Source of the DNA: Amycolatopsis sp. NBRC 101858
GTDB lineage: Bacteria > Actinomycetota > Actinomycetes > Mycobacteriales > Pseudonocardiaceae
Length of the DNA: 64,000 nucleotides
NCBI RefSeq assembly: GCF_030269325.1
Contig: NZ_BSTD01000001.1
Location: 1,318,681-1,382,680, forward strand
Direction of reading: 5' to 3'
Below are positions 33,744 through 42,888 of the stretch, in pieces (positions within the stretch are counted from its first letter, which is position 1; the number at the start of each line of letters is the position of its first letter). The position numbers and the translations under genes were made by a program. The notes below the pieces were generated by a model that saw only the letters and a program-made list of their open reading frames with translations, did no database searches and was not told the origin of the DNA.

Positions 33744-34735
33744 GCATTGTCCAAAATGGACAGATGTTCGCCCGAAAGTTCCAGGGTGAACGCCGGCACG
33801 ATCGACTCGTAGTGTTCCCAGGTCCGCGGGCCGATCAGCGGGATCACACCCTTGTGCAGCAGCCACGCCAGCGCCACCTGGTTGCCGGACGCGCCCAGCG
33901 ACGACGCCACCTTCGCCACCGCGGCCAGCCGTGCCTCGGAGTCCGGGCCCGCGTACGCGCGCCAGATCGGCGTGGACTCGCGGTAGGCCGCGTCGTCGTA
34001 GATCCCGCGCAGCAGCGAGGAATACGCCGCCAGGGAGACGTCCGGGTGCTGGGACAGCCAGTCCAGCAGCTCGCCGCCCGCGATCGAGGGCACGTCGGCG
34101 CCGGTCGGGCGCAGGTACGAATGCTGGACCTGGACCGCCACCGGGGACGCCCAGCCGTTGGCCGCGGCCAGGGAACGGATGCGCTCCAGGCGCCACGTGC
34201 GGACGTTGCTCCAGCCGGTGTACCGGACCTTGCCCGACCGGACCAGTCCGTCCAAAGCGGACAGTGTCTCCTCCAGCGGTTCGCGGCGGAGGTCGACGTG
34301 GACGTAGTACAGGTCGATGTGGTCGGTTCCCAGGCGCCGCAGGCTTTCCTCGACCTCGCGCCGGATCACCGCGGCACTCGCGCCTTCGTAGGTGCGCTCC
34401 CTCGCCTCCCAGTCCGTCGTGCCGTCCGGGCGGGAAGCGGCGCGGGCCGCGGGGAAGTCCGTGATGCCCGCGGCCACCTTCGTCGCCAGGAAGACGCGGT
34501 TGCGGCGGCCGCGCAACAACCGTCCCAACATCGTTTCGCTTTCGCCGCCGATGAACGACGGGCCCGCCCACCACGCATAGCAGTTCGCCGTGTCCAGGAA
34601 GTCGCCGCCCGCGTCGAGGTACGCGTCCAGGATGCGGGCCGACGTCGGCTCGTCGGTCGACGTGCCCATCGTCATGCAGCCGAGGGACACCTGGCTCACC
34701 CGCCGGCCGGTCCGGCCCAGTTCCACCTTCTTCAT
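33740..34735 (-). CDS. Aldo/keto reductase
   Basis: A 331-residue NADPH-dependent AKR barrel. MKKVELGRTGRRVSQVSLGC at the start, the catalytic Asp/Tyr in FLDTANCYAWWAG, Lys in VFLATKV and the late cofactor loop VIPLIGPRTWEHYES. HVDL at the family histidine site shows a valine neighbour but keeps His. It is divergent from a MocR-type regulator with only 47 nt between the start codons, so the two are probably co-regulated. Confidence 0.9.
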   Translation of the reverse strand: MKKVELGRTGRRVSQVSLGCMTMGTSTDEPTSARILDAYLDAGGDFLDTANCYAWWAGPSFIGGESETMLGRLLRGRRNRVFLATKVAAGITDFPAARAASRPDGTTDWEARERTYEGASAAVIRREVEESLRRLGTDHIDLYYVHVDLRREPLEETLSALDGLVRSGKVRYTGWSNVRTWRLERIRSLAAANGWASPVAVQVQHSYLRPTGADVPSIAGGELLDWLSQHPDVSLAAYSSLLRGIYDDAAYRESTPIWRAYAGPDSEARLAAVAKVASSLGASGNQVALAWLLHKGVIPLIGPRTWEHYESIVPAFTLELSGEHLSILDNA

Positions 34736-34782
34736 GCTCACGAACTTAAAGCCGGATCGGTCCGGTACTACAGTCCAATGAC

Positions 34783-36102
34783 GTGGGCGGATCACAGACC
34801 AATTGGGGCGTCCTGCTGGAGCTGAGCGGGCCGGGGCCGAAGCACGACCAGCTCGCGCGGGCCCTGCGCCGGGCGATCCGCGGGCTCGAAGACGGCGTCG
34901 CCGTGCCACCGAGCCGGCAGCTCGCCGCCGACCTCGGGTGCTCGCGGTGGGTCGTCACGCAGGCCTACGCCCAGCTCGTCGCCGAGGGCTACCTCGCCGG
35001 GCGCACCGGATCGGCCACGCGCGTGCGCCGCGTCGCGCGCGAACCGCAGCCGAAAGCTCCGGCGCGGCCGGAAGCCCCACCGCGGTACGACCTCGCCCCC
35101 GGGCTGCCCGACCTGCGGCACTTCCCCCGGCAGCGGTGGGCGGACGCCGTGCGCGGGGTGCTCACCACCGCGTCGCACGCCGACTTCGGGCTCCCTGATC
35201 GAGCGGGTCACCCGCGGCTGCGCGGGACCCTCGCCGGCTACCTGCGGCGGGTCCGCGGCGCCGAAACGGACGACGTCGTGGTCTGCGACAGCGTCACCGA
35301 CGGCGTGACCCGCCTTTGCCGCGTCCTGCTCGAAAGAGGTGTCACGCGACTGGCCGTCGAGGACCCCGGCTGGACGCGGTTGCGGCGCGCGGCCGCCGCG
35401 ACCGGGATGGCGATCGATCCGGTGCCGGTCGACGGAGAAGGCATCGACGTCAGCCGGATCCCGCGCGGGACGCGGGCCGTGCTCGTCACGCCGGCGCACC
35501 AGTTCCCCACCGGCGTCGTCCTCTCGCCCCGGCGGCGCACCGAACTTCTTGCCTGGGCGCGGGACGTCGACGGACTGATCCTCGAAGACGACTACGACGC
35601 CGAATTCCGGTACGACCGGCGGCCCGTCGGCACCGTCCAGGGCACCGATCCGGGCCGGGTCGCGCTCTTCGGATCCGTCAGCAAGACGCTCAGCCCGGCG
35701 CTCGGGCTCGGCTGGGCCGCACTCCCTCCACAGTGGACTCTGCCGGGGCACGCGCCGCCCGTCGTCGACCAGCTCGCGCTCGCGGCGTTCGTCGAAAACG
35801 GCGGCTACGACCGTCATCTCCGGGCCGCGCGGCTGCGGTACCGCGCCCGGCGCGACCGGCTCGTCGAGGCGCTCGGACCCGCGCGGCTCTCCGGCGTGGC
35901 GGCCGGGCTGCACCTCGTCCTGCACCTCGACCGGGACGCGGCCGAAGTGACGAAGAGAGCACGTGCTCGCGGCGTCAAAGTGGCCGCTCTCGACAACTAC
36001 CGGGAAGCGCCCGGCGAGCCCGCGCTCGTCCTCGGCTACGGCAACCTGGCCGACAACGCTGTCGGTGACGCCGTCCGGTTACTGCGCGAAGCGGCCGGTT
36101 GA
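34783..36102 (+). CDS. MocR/PdxR-type regulator with aminotransferase domain
   Basis: A 439-residue GntR-type winged helix (about 15-80; PPSRQLAADLGCSRWVVTQA) fused to a fold-type I PLP aminotransferase domain (about 105-435). The PLP lysine lies in GSVSKTLSPALGLGW, and LEDDYDAEFRYDRRP is the usual substrate/cofactor strand. Such proteins bind PLP and control B6, GABA or amino-compound genes. The GTG start fits the family opening. The divergent aldo/keto reductase, also a pyridoxal-type enzyme in some cases, is the obvious target. Confidence 0.9.
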   Translation: MGGSQTNWGVLLELSGPGPKHDQLARALRRAIRGLEDGVAVPPSRQLAADLGCSRWVVTQAYAQLVAEGYLAGRTGSATRVRRVAREPQPKAPARPEAPPRYDLAPGLPDLRHFPRQRWADAVRGVLTTASHADFGLPDRAGHPRLRGTLAGYLRRVRGAETDDVVVCDSVTDGVTRLCRVLLERGVTRLAVEDPGWTRLRRAAAATGMAIDPVPVDGEGIDVSRIPRGTRAVLVTPAHQFPTGVVLSPRRRTELLAWARDVDGLILEDDYDAEFRYDRRPVGTVQGTDPGRVALFGSVSKTLSPALGLGWAALPPQWTLPGHAPPVVDQLALAAFVENGGYDRHLRAARLRYRARRDRLVEALGPARLSGVAAGLHLVLHLDRDAAEVTKRARARGVKVAALDNYREAPGEPALVLGYGNLADNAVGDAVRLLREAAG

Positions 36103-36172
36103 GGTCTTCTCAAACGCCCATCGAGGTGGAAAGCTGCTGACCGAACCGAGGGCCTGACCAAAGGTCCGCTTC

Positions 36173-36186
36173 TGACAACGTTGTCA
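36173..36186. promoter_or_regulatory. LacI-type palindromic operator upstream of the GH92 gene
   Basis: The perfect 14-bp palindrome tgacaacgttgtca lies 19 nt before the start codon of the mannosidase gene, overlapping the leader. It has the central CG and spacing of LacI/GalR-family operators. The core gacaacgttg recurs inside the gene at 36532-36541. No LacI-family gene lies in the window. Confidence 0.7.
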
Positions 36187-36204
36187 TCTCTGGGAGGTGC
36201 GCCC

Positions 36205-39200
36205 ATGTGGTCGCAGAGCAGACGGCTGGCCGCCGCGGTGGCCGCGGGGGTGGTGGTCGTCGGCCTGGCGCCCGCCGTGGCGCAGGCCGCGCCCGCCCCG
36301 GCGGATCCGGTGAGCCTGGTCAACCCCTTCGTCGGCACGCAGAACTTCGGCAACACGTTCCCCGGCGCGAGCGCGCCGTTCGGAATGGTGCAGGTCAGCC
36401 CGGACACCGGCGGTCAGGGCGGCTACGACTACCTGCAGAACGCGATCTACGGCTTCAGCCAGACGCACCTGTCCGGCGTCGGCTGCGGCGTGATGGGCGA
36501 ACTGCCGATCATGCCGACCACCGGCGCCGTCGACAACGTTGACAAAGACGCCTACAAGTCCGAGTACAGCCACGACGACGAACACGCCGAGCCCGGCTAC
36601 TACCGCGTCGGCCTCAAGAAGTACGGCGTGAACGCCGAGCTGACGGCGACCGCGCGCACCGGCTGGCAGCGCTACACCTTCCCCTCGACCGGGCAGGCGA
36701 ACGTCCTGTTCAACACCGGCCAGGCCAACCAGTCGGTGAAGGACTCCGAGATCCACGTCGTCGGCGACCGGACCCTCGAAGGCCGCGTGCGCGCCGGCGG
36801 GTTCTGCGCCGGGCACGACGAGCACACCGTCTACTTCACGGCCACCTTCGACCGGCCGTTCAGCTCCTACGGCACCTGGCGCGGCTCGACGCGCACCGAC
36901 GGCAGCCGCGACGCCGCGGGCACCGGCGGCAACGGCGCCTGGGCGAGCTTCGACGCCACCACCGACCACGACGTCGTCCTCAAGGTCGGCCTGTCCTACA
37001 CCGGTCTCGACGGCGCGCGGAAGAACCTGGCCGCGGAAACGAAGGACTACGACTTCGACGCCACCCGCGCGGCGCTGCACCAGCAGTGGGCCGACAAGCT
37101 CGGCGCGATCAAGATCGGCGGCGGCACCACCGAGCGGCAGACGGCGTTCTACACCGCGCTCTACCACTCGCAGCTGCACCCGAACCTGGCCGGCGACACC
37201 GACGGCGCGTACACCGGCTTCGACGGCAAGGTGCACACGGCCGCCGGGTACACGCCGTACCAGAACTTCTCGCTCTGGGACACCTACCGCCCGCAGAACC
37301 AGCTCCTCGAAATGCTCGAACCGCAGGTCGCGCGCGATGTCGCGCTGTCGGTCGTCGCCATCGGCCGTGATGGCGGGTGGCTGCCGCGCTGGGCGCTGGC
37401 CGAGAGCGAAACCAACATCATGACCGGTGACCCCGTGACGCCGTTCCTCGTCGAGGCGTGGTCGAAGGGGCTGCTCGCCGGGCACGAAGAAGAGGCGTAC
37501 GCGCTGCTCAAGAAGAACGCGACGAGCACGCCGCCCGCCGATTCGCCGTACAACGGCCGCTCCGGCGTCAACTACTACAACGACCGCGGGTACATCCCGA
37601 GCGGGCTCACCCTGGGCAAGGACTGCGCGGCCAAGGGCGGGGACAACGACTGCGAGCACCCGGCGTCGGCGACCATGGAGTACTCGGCGGCCGACGCCGC
37701 GCTTGCGTTGATGGCCCGCGGTCTGAACCACCAGGCCGACGCGCGGATGTTCGCCGACCGCGGCCAGTGGTACAAGAATCTGTGGGACTCCTCGACGCAG
37801 GCGTTCCGCCCGCGCACGACCGAGGGCACGTTCCTCACGCCGTACAACCCGGTCGACGCCGACCACCAGTTCCACGAGGGCGGCGCCTACCAGTACCAGT
37901 GGCTCGTGCCGCAGGACCCGGCCGGGCTCGTGTCGCTGATGGGCGGCAAGAAGCCGACCGAGAAGCGGCTCGACTCCTTCTTCGCCTACGACAAGCTGCT
38001 CACCGACCCGGCCGGCACCGCGCGCAACGACTGGATCTCCAGCCCCTACGACTACTACGGCAAGCCGACGTACAACCCGAACAACGAGCCCGACCTGCTC
38101 GCGCCGTACATGTACAACTGGGTGGGGACGCCGTCGAAGACCGCGACCGTCGTCCGCGCGGCGATGACGTTGTTCACCACCGGCCCGGACGGCATGACCG
38201 GCAACGACGACCTCGGCACGATGTCCGCCTGGTACGTCTTCTCGTCGCTCGGGCTGTACCCGACGATGAGCGGCGCGAACTTCCTCGCCGTGTCGAGCCC
38301 GCAGTTCGAGTCGGCGACCGTCCGGATCGGACAGTACGGGCGTTCGCAGGGCGGCACGCTGACCGTGAACGCGCCGGGGGCTTCGGACGCGAACCGGTAC
38401 GTCCAGAGCGTGTCGCTCAACGGCCGGGACGTCCGGCAGACGTCGCTGGATTGGTCCGCGCTTTCGCACGGCGGTGTGTTGAGCCACAAGCTCGGGTCGA
38501 AGCCGTCCTCGTGGGGGACGTCCGCCAACGCCGAGCCGCCGTCGGTGAACAACGCCGTGGGTGACCTGCGACGGCACGTCGACGCGTCGCTGCGGCAGAC
38601 GTCCGTGGTGATCCCGGCCGGCGGGGCGCAGCAGGTGCACCTCGACCTGGACGTCCTCGCGCAGAACCCGCTGCTGCAGCCGGTGACCGTGTCGGCGACC
38701 GTACCTTCGGGATGGAAGGCCAAGGTCCAGCCGATCGACGTGATCTGGTCGGGACGGCTGCCGGTGCAGAAGACGGTGCCGATCACGGTGACTGTCCCTG
38801 CCGGGGCGGCCGCCGGGATGTATCCGGTGCAGGTCAAGGTGTCCGGGCTGGGCACGAACAGCGTTTCCCGGTCGGCGACGATCGAGGTGCGGACACCGTC
38901 GGCGTGCGTCTCATCCGGCACGCAGTGCGCGGTCGACCTGGGCCGCGACTACAACCACGACGGCACGGCGACGGTCACGGCGTCTTCGGAGGGCAACTTC
39001 GACGGAGGCGGCTGGAGCTACGACGCATCGCTGCTGCCGGCGGCCGGCCCGGTGACCTGGGACGGCGTCACTTACGCAGCTCCGGACGCCACGGGCACGG
39101 CGGCGAACTTCGTCGAGGCGCGGGGGCAGTCCCTGCTGCTCCCGGCGGGCGCGCACAGTTCGCTGCGGCTCGTCGGGTCGTCGCACAACGGGCCGGTGTC

Positions 39201-39450
39201 GACGACGCTGACCGCGCACTACACCGACGGCACCAGCGCCGACCTGGCCGTGACGTTCGCGGACTGGGCGGGGTCGGGGTCGTCGGTGGTGCTGGACATG
39301 CCGCACCGCATCAAGGCGGGCAGCGGCGTCGACGGACCGCCGGTCCGGCTGTTCGGCATCCCGGCGGCGCTCGACGGCGGTAAGACGCTGCAGTCGGTGA
39401 GCCTGCCGAACGACCCGCGGGTCGAGATCTACGCGCTCACCCTGGCGTGA
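36205..39450 (+). CDS. Secreted GH92 alpha-mannosidase with C-terminal accessory domains
   Basis: A 1081-residue exported glycosidase. Signal peptide about 1-28 (ending AQAA). The GH92 N-domain begins VNPFVGTQNFGNTFPGASAP, and the (alpha/alpha)6 catalytic domain includes NFSLWDTYRPQNQLLEML and GNDDLGTMSAWYVFSSLGLY, both family signatures. GH92 enzymes are calcium-dependent exo-alpha-mannosidases. After about residue 790 comes a NEW3-type beta-sandwich (VSATVPSGWKAKVQPIDVIW) and a further carbohydrate-binding-like domain. GGGAGG precedes the ATG. It likely digests fungal or cell-envelope mannans. Confidence 0.93.
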   Translation: MWSQSRRLAAAVAAGVVVVGLAPAVAQAAPAPADPVSLVNPFVGTQNFGNTFPGASAPFGMVQVSPDTGGQGGYDYLQNAIYGFSQTHLSGVGCGVMGELPIMPTTGAVDNVDKDAYKSEYSHDDEHAEPGYYRVGLKKYGVNAELTATARTGWQRYTFPSTGQANVLFNTGQANQSVKDSEIHVVGDRTLEGRVRAGGFCAGHDEHTVYFTATFDRPFSSYGTWRGSTRTDGSRDAAGTGGNGAWASFDATTDHDVVLKVGLSYTGLDGARKNLAAETKDYDFDATRAALHQQWADKLGAIKIGGGTTERQTAFYTALYHSQLHPNLAGDTDGAYTGFDGKVHTAAGYTPYQNFSLWDTYRPQNQLLEMLEPQVARDVALSVVAIGRDGGWLPRWALAESETNIMTGDPVTPFLVEAWSKGLLAGHEEEAYALLKKNATSTPPADSPYNGRSGVNYYNDRGYIPSGLTLGKDCAAKGGDNDCEHPASATMEYSAADAALALMARGLNHQADARMFADRGQWYKNLWDSSTQAFRPRTTEGTFLTPYNPVDADHQFHEGGAYQYQWLVPQDPAGLVSLMGGKKPTEKRLDSFFAYDKLLTDPAGTARNDWISSPYDYYGKPTYNPNNEPDLLAPYMYNWVGTPSKTATVVRAAMTLFTTGPDGMTGNDDLGTMSAWYVFSSLGLYPTMSGANFLAVSSPQFESATVRIGQYGRSQGGTLTVNAPGASDANRYVQSVSLNGRDVRQTSLDWSALSHGGVLSHKLGSKPSSWGTSANAEPPSVNNAVGDLRRHVDASLRQTSVVIPAGGAQQVHLDLDVLAQNPLLQPVTVSATVPSGWKAKVQPIDVIWSGRLPVQKTVPITVTVPAGAAAGMYPVQVKVSGLGTNSVSRSATIEVRTPSACVSSGTQCAVDLGRDYNHDGTATVTASSEGNFDGGGWSYDASLLPAAGPVTWDGVTYAAPDATGTAANFVEARGQSLLLPAGAHSSLRLVGSSHNGPVSTTLTAHYTDGTSADLAVTFADWAGSGSSVVLDMPHRIKAGSGVDGPPVRLFGIPAALDGGKTLQSVSLPNDPRVEIYALTLA

Positions 39451-39535
39451 TGGTCCGGTTCGCCGGGTCCGACCCGGCGAACCGCTCCACCAGGCCAGGG
39501 AGACTGTCAGTAGTCGTTCGTCACCCCGCGCATCT

Positions 39536-39575
39536 TGTTAATTAACATGCGAACTAGCATGTCAACTAACATGGT
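39536..39575. promoter_or_regulatory. Palindrome plus three 12-bp iterons upstream of the AlbA-type regulator
   Basis: A perfect 12-bp palindrome tgttaattaaca (39536-39547) overlaps three direct 12-bp repeats, aattaacatgcg, aactagcatgtc and aactaacatggt, in exact register at 39540, 39552 and 39564. The tract is sharply A+T-rich against its surroundings and ends 23 nt before the ATG of an ATP-binding regulator, a likely autoregulatory site. Confidence 0.7.
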
Positions 39576-39598
39576 GGCCCGGAGCGACGGAGCGGACG

Positions 39599-41347
39599 AT
39601 GCAGGACGAAGAACTCGCCGAGATCGTCGACAACCTTCGCGCGCTCGGCAGTGACGTCACTGATGTCGAGGTCAAGCGAGCGGAGGGCGGTCTGCCCCGG
39701 TCGGCTCGTGAGTCGCTGGTGGCGTTCTCCAACACGCGGGGAGGCACGCTGATCCTCGGCCTCGACGAGCAGGCAGGCTTCGCGCCCACTGGCTTGTCCG
39801 ACCCGACGAAGATGTCGTCGGATCTGGCGGACATGTGCACCGCGGAGATCGAGCCTTCGCTACGTCCGCACATCGGCATCCACGAGTTCGAGGGCACTCG
39901 GATTCTCGTGGCCGAAATCCCGGAACTGGCATCGAACCGCAAGCCCTGCTTCAGCCGGGGCGCCGGCATGAGTCAGGGCAGCTTCGTCCGAGTCGGCGAC
40001 GGTGATCGAAAGCTCACCAGCTACGAGGTGCAGCTCCTGCTGGCGAACCGAGGCCAGCCACACGAAGACGAGGCTCCCGTTCCCGGTACCGGGCTCGCCG
40101 ACTTGGACCCGGCCCTCGTCGAAGCCCTCCTGACCCGCCTCCGCACCCGCCGTCCCTACGCGTTCAACGAGCTCGACGACATCGCCGCCCTGCGTAGGGC
40201 GAAAGTCCTGGTCAACGGCACGAACGACACTGTCGTCGTGAGCGTCGGCGGACTGCTCGCGCTCGGCCGGTATCCGCAGGAGCACCTCCCGCAGTTGATG
40301 CTCACCTTCGTCAACTACCCGACCCCGGACGGCGCCGACCTCACGACCGGAGAGCGGTTCGTCGACAACATGGTGGCGGAAGGACCGATACCGGTGATCG
40401 TCCGCGACGCGCTCATCGCGGTGCGAAAGAACATGACGCGGCGGTCGGTGGTGCACGGAGCAGGCCGCGCGGACATCTGGCAGTACCCCGAAGCAGCCCT
40501 CCGGGAAGCCATCGTGAATGCGCTCGTCCACCGCGACCTCTCACCGGACGCGCGCGGTACCCAGGTACAGGTCGAGATGTATCCCGACAGGTTGACCATC
40601 CGGAATCCCGGCGGCCTCTTCGGCCCCGTGACCGAGGAACAGCTCGGCGAAGAGGGCGTCTCATCCGCGAGGAACGCGAGCCTCCTGCGAATCCTCGAAG
40701 ACGTGCCGCTGCCCGGAGGCACGCACGCGATTTGCGAGAACCGCGGCTCGGGTATCCGGACCATGATCAACGCTCTCCGGGCCGCGCGGATGAGCCTGCC
40801 TGCGTTCAAGAGCCGGGTGAGCACCTTCACCGTCACGTTCCCCAACCACACCTTGCTGGGGGACGAGACCGTCGAGTGGATCAATTCCCTGGGGGAACAC
40901 GGACTCTCCGAGAGCCAGTGCGTCGGACTCGCGATCCTGCGCGAAGGCGGGCATCTCGACAATCAGGCCTACCGGACGGAAACCCGCGTCGACTCCCGCG
41001 TGGCGACTCATGAACTGCGTGACCTCCTCGCGCGCGAACTGGTGGTGCAGAACGGCAACCGTCGCTGGACGAGATACCGGCTCGCCCCCGCACTCCTCCC
41101 CGACTCCGGGACGACCGCCGGCTCCGCTCGGAAGCGAGCAGACCGCCGGGGCGAAATCTTGGCCGCCCTCGGCGATGGTGAGAGGTCGAGGCTCGAGTTG
41201 GCGATGGCAACCGGCCTGACAGACCAGACGGTCACCAGGTGGTTGCGCATCCTGCGGAGCGAAGGCGTGGTGGAGACAACCGAAGCGAACGTGCGAAACC
41301 CGGCGACTCGGTATCGCCGGACAGGGCAGATCGCGCTCGGCGAATAG
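39599..41347 (+). CDS. AlbA/Schlafen-domain ATP-binding transcriptional regulator
   Basis: A 582-residue protein with an N-terminal AlbA_2 (Schlafen) domain (about 10-135; VEVKRAEGGLP, FSNTRGGTLILGLDE) and a GHKL-type ATPase of the HATPase_c_4 family (about 290-400; REAIVNALVHRDLS, NPGGLFGPVTEEQLG, GSGIRTMINALR). Winged helices follow (TGLTDQTVTRWLRILRSEGV). Such proteins are putative regulators or mobile-element/defence-linked proteins; no target is known. The A+T-rich iterons just upstream suggest autoregulation. Confidence 0.85.
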   Translation: MQDEELAEIVDNLRALGSDVTDVEVKRAEGGLPRSARESLVAFSNTRGGTLILGLDEQAGFAPTGLSDPTKMSSDLADMCTAEIEPSLRPHIGIHEFEGTRILVAEIPELASNRKPCFSRGAGMSQGSFVRVGDGDRKLTSYEVQLLLANRGQPHEDEAPVPGTGLADLDPALVEALLTRLRTRRPYAFNELDDIAALRRAKVLVNGTNDTVVVSVGGLLALGRYPQEHLPQLMLTFVNYPTPDGADLTTGERFVDNMVAEGPIPVIVRDALIAVRKNMTRRSVVHGAGRADIWQYPEAALREAIVNALVHRDLSPDARGTQVQVEMYPDRLTIRNPGGLFGPVTEEQLGEEGVSSARNASLLRILEDVPLPGGTHAICENRGSGIRTMINALRAARMSLPAFKSRVSTFTVTFPNHTLLGDETVEWINSLGEHGLSESQCVGLAILREGGHLDNQAYRTETRVDSRVATHELRDLLARELVVQNGNRRWTRYRLAPALLPDSGTTAGSARKRADRRGEILAALGDGERSRLELAMATGLTDQTVTRWLRILRSEGVVETTEANVRNPATRYRRTGQIALGE

Positions 41348-41354
41348 TCGGCGA

Positions 41355-42266
41355 TCACCGCGTCCCGGCGAACCGCTCCACCAGGTCAGGGAAGCCGAAC
41401 ACCGTGATCCGCGCGATGCCGCCCTTGCCGAGGGTCAGGACCGCCAGCCCGAACGGCTCGCCGCGGTACCAGGTCGCCGCCGCCAGCTGGCCGTTCGCTC
41501 GGGTCGGGGTCATGTGCCACTCGCCCGGCTCGCCCATCACGTGGCGCAAGAATGCGACGCACGTCCGCTTCCCCGCGAACCACGATCGCGACGGCAGCGG
41601 CTCGATCACCGCCTCGTCGCGCAGGACGCTCTCCAGGGCCGCCAGGTCGGAGTTCATGAACGCGCTCATGTAGCGGTCGAGGAGTTCGCGCTGCTCGGGC
41701 TCGGTGAGGGGGTTGACCTCCGGAGCGTCGTGGAGGGTGGCGCGGGCGCGCTGCAGCGTGCTCTTCACCGCCGCGACGCTCGTGCCCAGCATCTCCGCGA
41801 CCTCGGCCGCCGGGAACGCGAGCACCTCTCGCAGGATCAGCACCGCGCGCTGCCGCGGTGGGAGCAGCTGCAGCCCGGCGATCAACGCGAGCCGTACTCC
41901 GTCGCGGGCCACGGCGATCTCTGCCGGGTCGTCCTCGTCGGACGTGATCAGGGAGTCGGGGATCGGCCGGGGCCAGACGTCGGCGGGTTCGGCCGGGACG
42001 GGCGGGGCATCCGGATCGGCCGCGGGCCCACCCAGCCCGGACGGCATCGGCCGGCGTCCCCGCTGCTCCAGCGCGGTGAGGCAGGCGTTCGTCGCGATCC
42101 GGTAGAGCCAGGAGCGGACGGAGGCCCGGCCTTCGAAGCGGTCGTACGCCCGCCACGCGCGGAGGTAGGTCTCCTGGACGACGTCCTCGGCCTCGTCGGG
42201 GGTGCCGAGCATGCGGTAGCAGTGGGCCAGCAGCTCACGCCGGTAGGTCTCGAAATCCACGGTCAC
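41355..42266 (-). CDS. ECF sigma factor with SnoaL-like C-terminus (SigG/SigX5 type)
   Basis: About 303 residues: sigma region 2 (ELLAHCYRMLGTPDEAEDVV), region 4 (LPPRQRAVLILREVLAFPAA then EVAEMLGTSVAAVKSTLQRA) and a SnoaL/NTF2-like C-terminal domain (about 185-303). This layout is that of SigG/SigX5 sigma factors, which lack a classical anti-sigma partner; the C-terminal domain may sense a ligand. The start is uncertain: GTG at 42266 is preferred, while a TTG at 42293 lacks a ribosome-binding site. The upstream gene on the same strand encodes a 2-TM protein. Confidence 0.85.
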   Translation of the reverse strand: MTVDFETYRRELLAHCYRMLGTPDEAEDVVQETYLRAWRAYDRFEGRASVRSWLYRIATNACLTALEQRGRRPMPSGLGGPAADPDAPPVPAEPADVWPRPIPDSLITSDEDDPAEIAVARDGVRLALIAGLQLLPPRQRAVLILREVLAFPAAEVAEMLGTSVAAVKSTLQRARATLHDAPEVNPLTEPEQRELLDRYMSAFMNSDLAALESVLRDEAVIEPLPSRSWFAGKRTCVAFLRHVMGEPGEWHMTPTRANGQLAAATWYRGEPFGLAVLTLGKGGIARITVFGFPDLVERFAGTR

Positions 42267-42303
42267 ACTCTTGCTGACCACCGGCGGCGGCAAAAGGAAT
42301 CGG

Positions 42304-42849
42304 TCAGGCCCGGACTTCGGGCGACTGCGGTGGCCGGTCGAGCCGGCGGAACTCGACCCACTGGCGGCTGGCGTCCGACCAGGTCGCCTGGTGCTGGTCG
42401 AAGAACTCCTGGAGCCGGTGGCGGCTCAGCTCGGCGGTCGGTGTCGCGACGATGTAGTAGTCCATGTCGTCGCGCAGCCGGTTGAAGCGGTAACGCGTCT
42501 CCTCCATGAGCACCCAACGCGACCGCCAGCTGAAGAAGGTCTCGAGGCCGCCGAGCACCGTGACCAGCGCGACCATCGGCAGGGCGATCGACGCCCGCGC
42601 CGGGATCTCCTGGATGCCGAGCACCACCGTCGACGCCGCGGTGAGCACGAGCACGGCGATGCGCACCACCGACGCATTGCGGCGGAACCGGCTCTTCCGG
42701 ATGTTGCACCAGTCCATGTCGGCCGAGACGAGGTCGCGGAAGCCGAGCAGGGTGTCACGCAATGGCCGGTCCGCTTCGCGACCGGCGACTTCGAGGTACC
42801 CGCGCTCGGAATCGAGGGCACGGCCGGGAGCCGGGCGTTTGAACGACAT
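42304..42849 (-). CDS. DUF4231/SLATT-like two-helix membrane protein
   Basis: A 181-residue protein with a charged N-terminus, two membrane helices (about 60-80 and 85-105) and a helical C-terminal tail. WCNIRKSRFRRNASVVRIAV before the first helix and FFSWRSRWVLMEETRYRFNR after the second match the DUF4231/SLATT pattern, a 2-TM effector domain often linked to nucleotide-signal defence systems. No CD-NTase or SLOG gene is adjacent. ATG at 42849 chosen over an upstream TTG. Confidence 0.75.
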   Translation of the reverse strand: MSFKRPAPGRALDSERGYLEVAGREADRPLRDTLLGFRDLVSADMDWCNIRKSRFRRNASVVRIAVLVLTAASTVVLGIQEIPARASIALPMVALVTVLGGLETFFSWRSRWVLMEETRYRFNRLRDDMDYYIVATPTAELSRHRLQEFFDQHQATWSDASRQWVEFRRLDRPPQSPEVRA

Positions 42850-42888
42850 CGGGCCAGGTTCTCGGACCCACCGCCCCCGCGGCAAGCG

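Noticed and set aside
36184..38640. An 818-codon antisense frame across the GH92 gene
   Set aside because: Composition is Arg/Val/Gly-rich with no domains; the GH92 frame carries diagnostic motifs.
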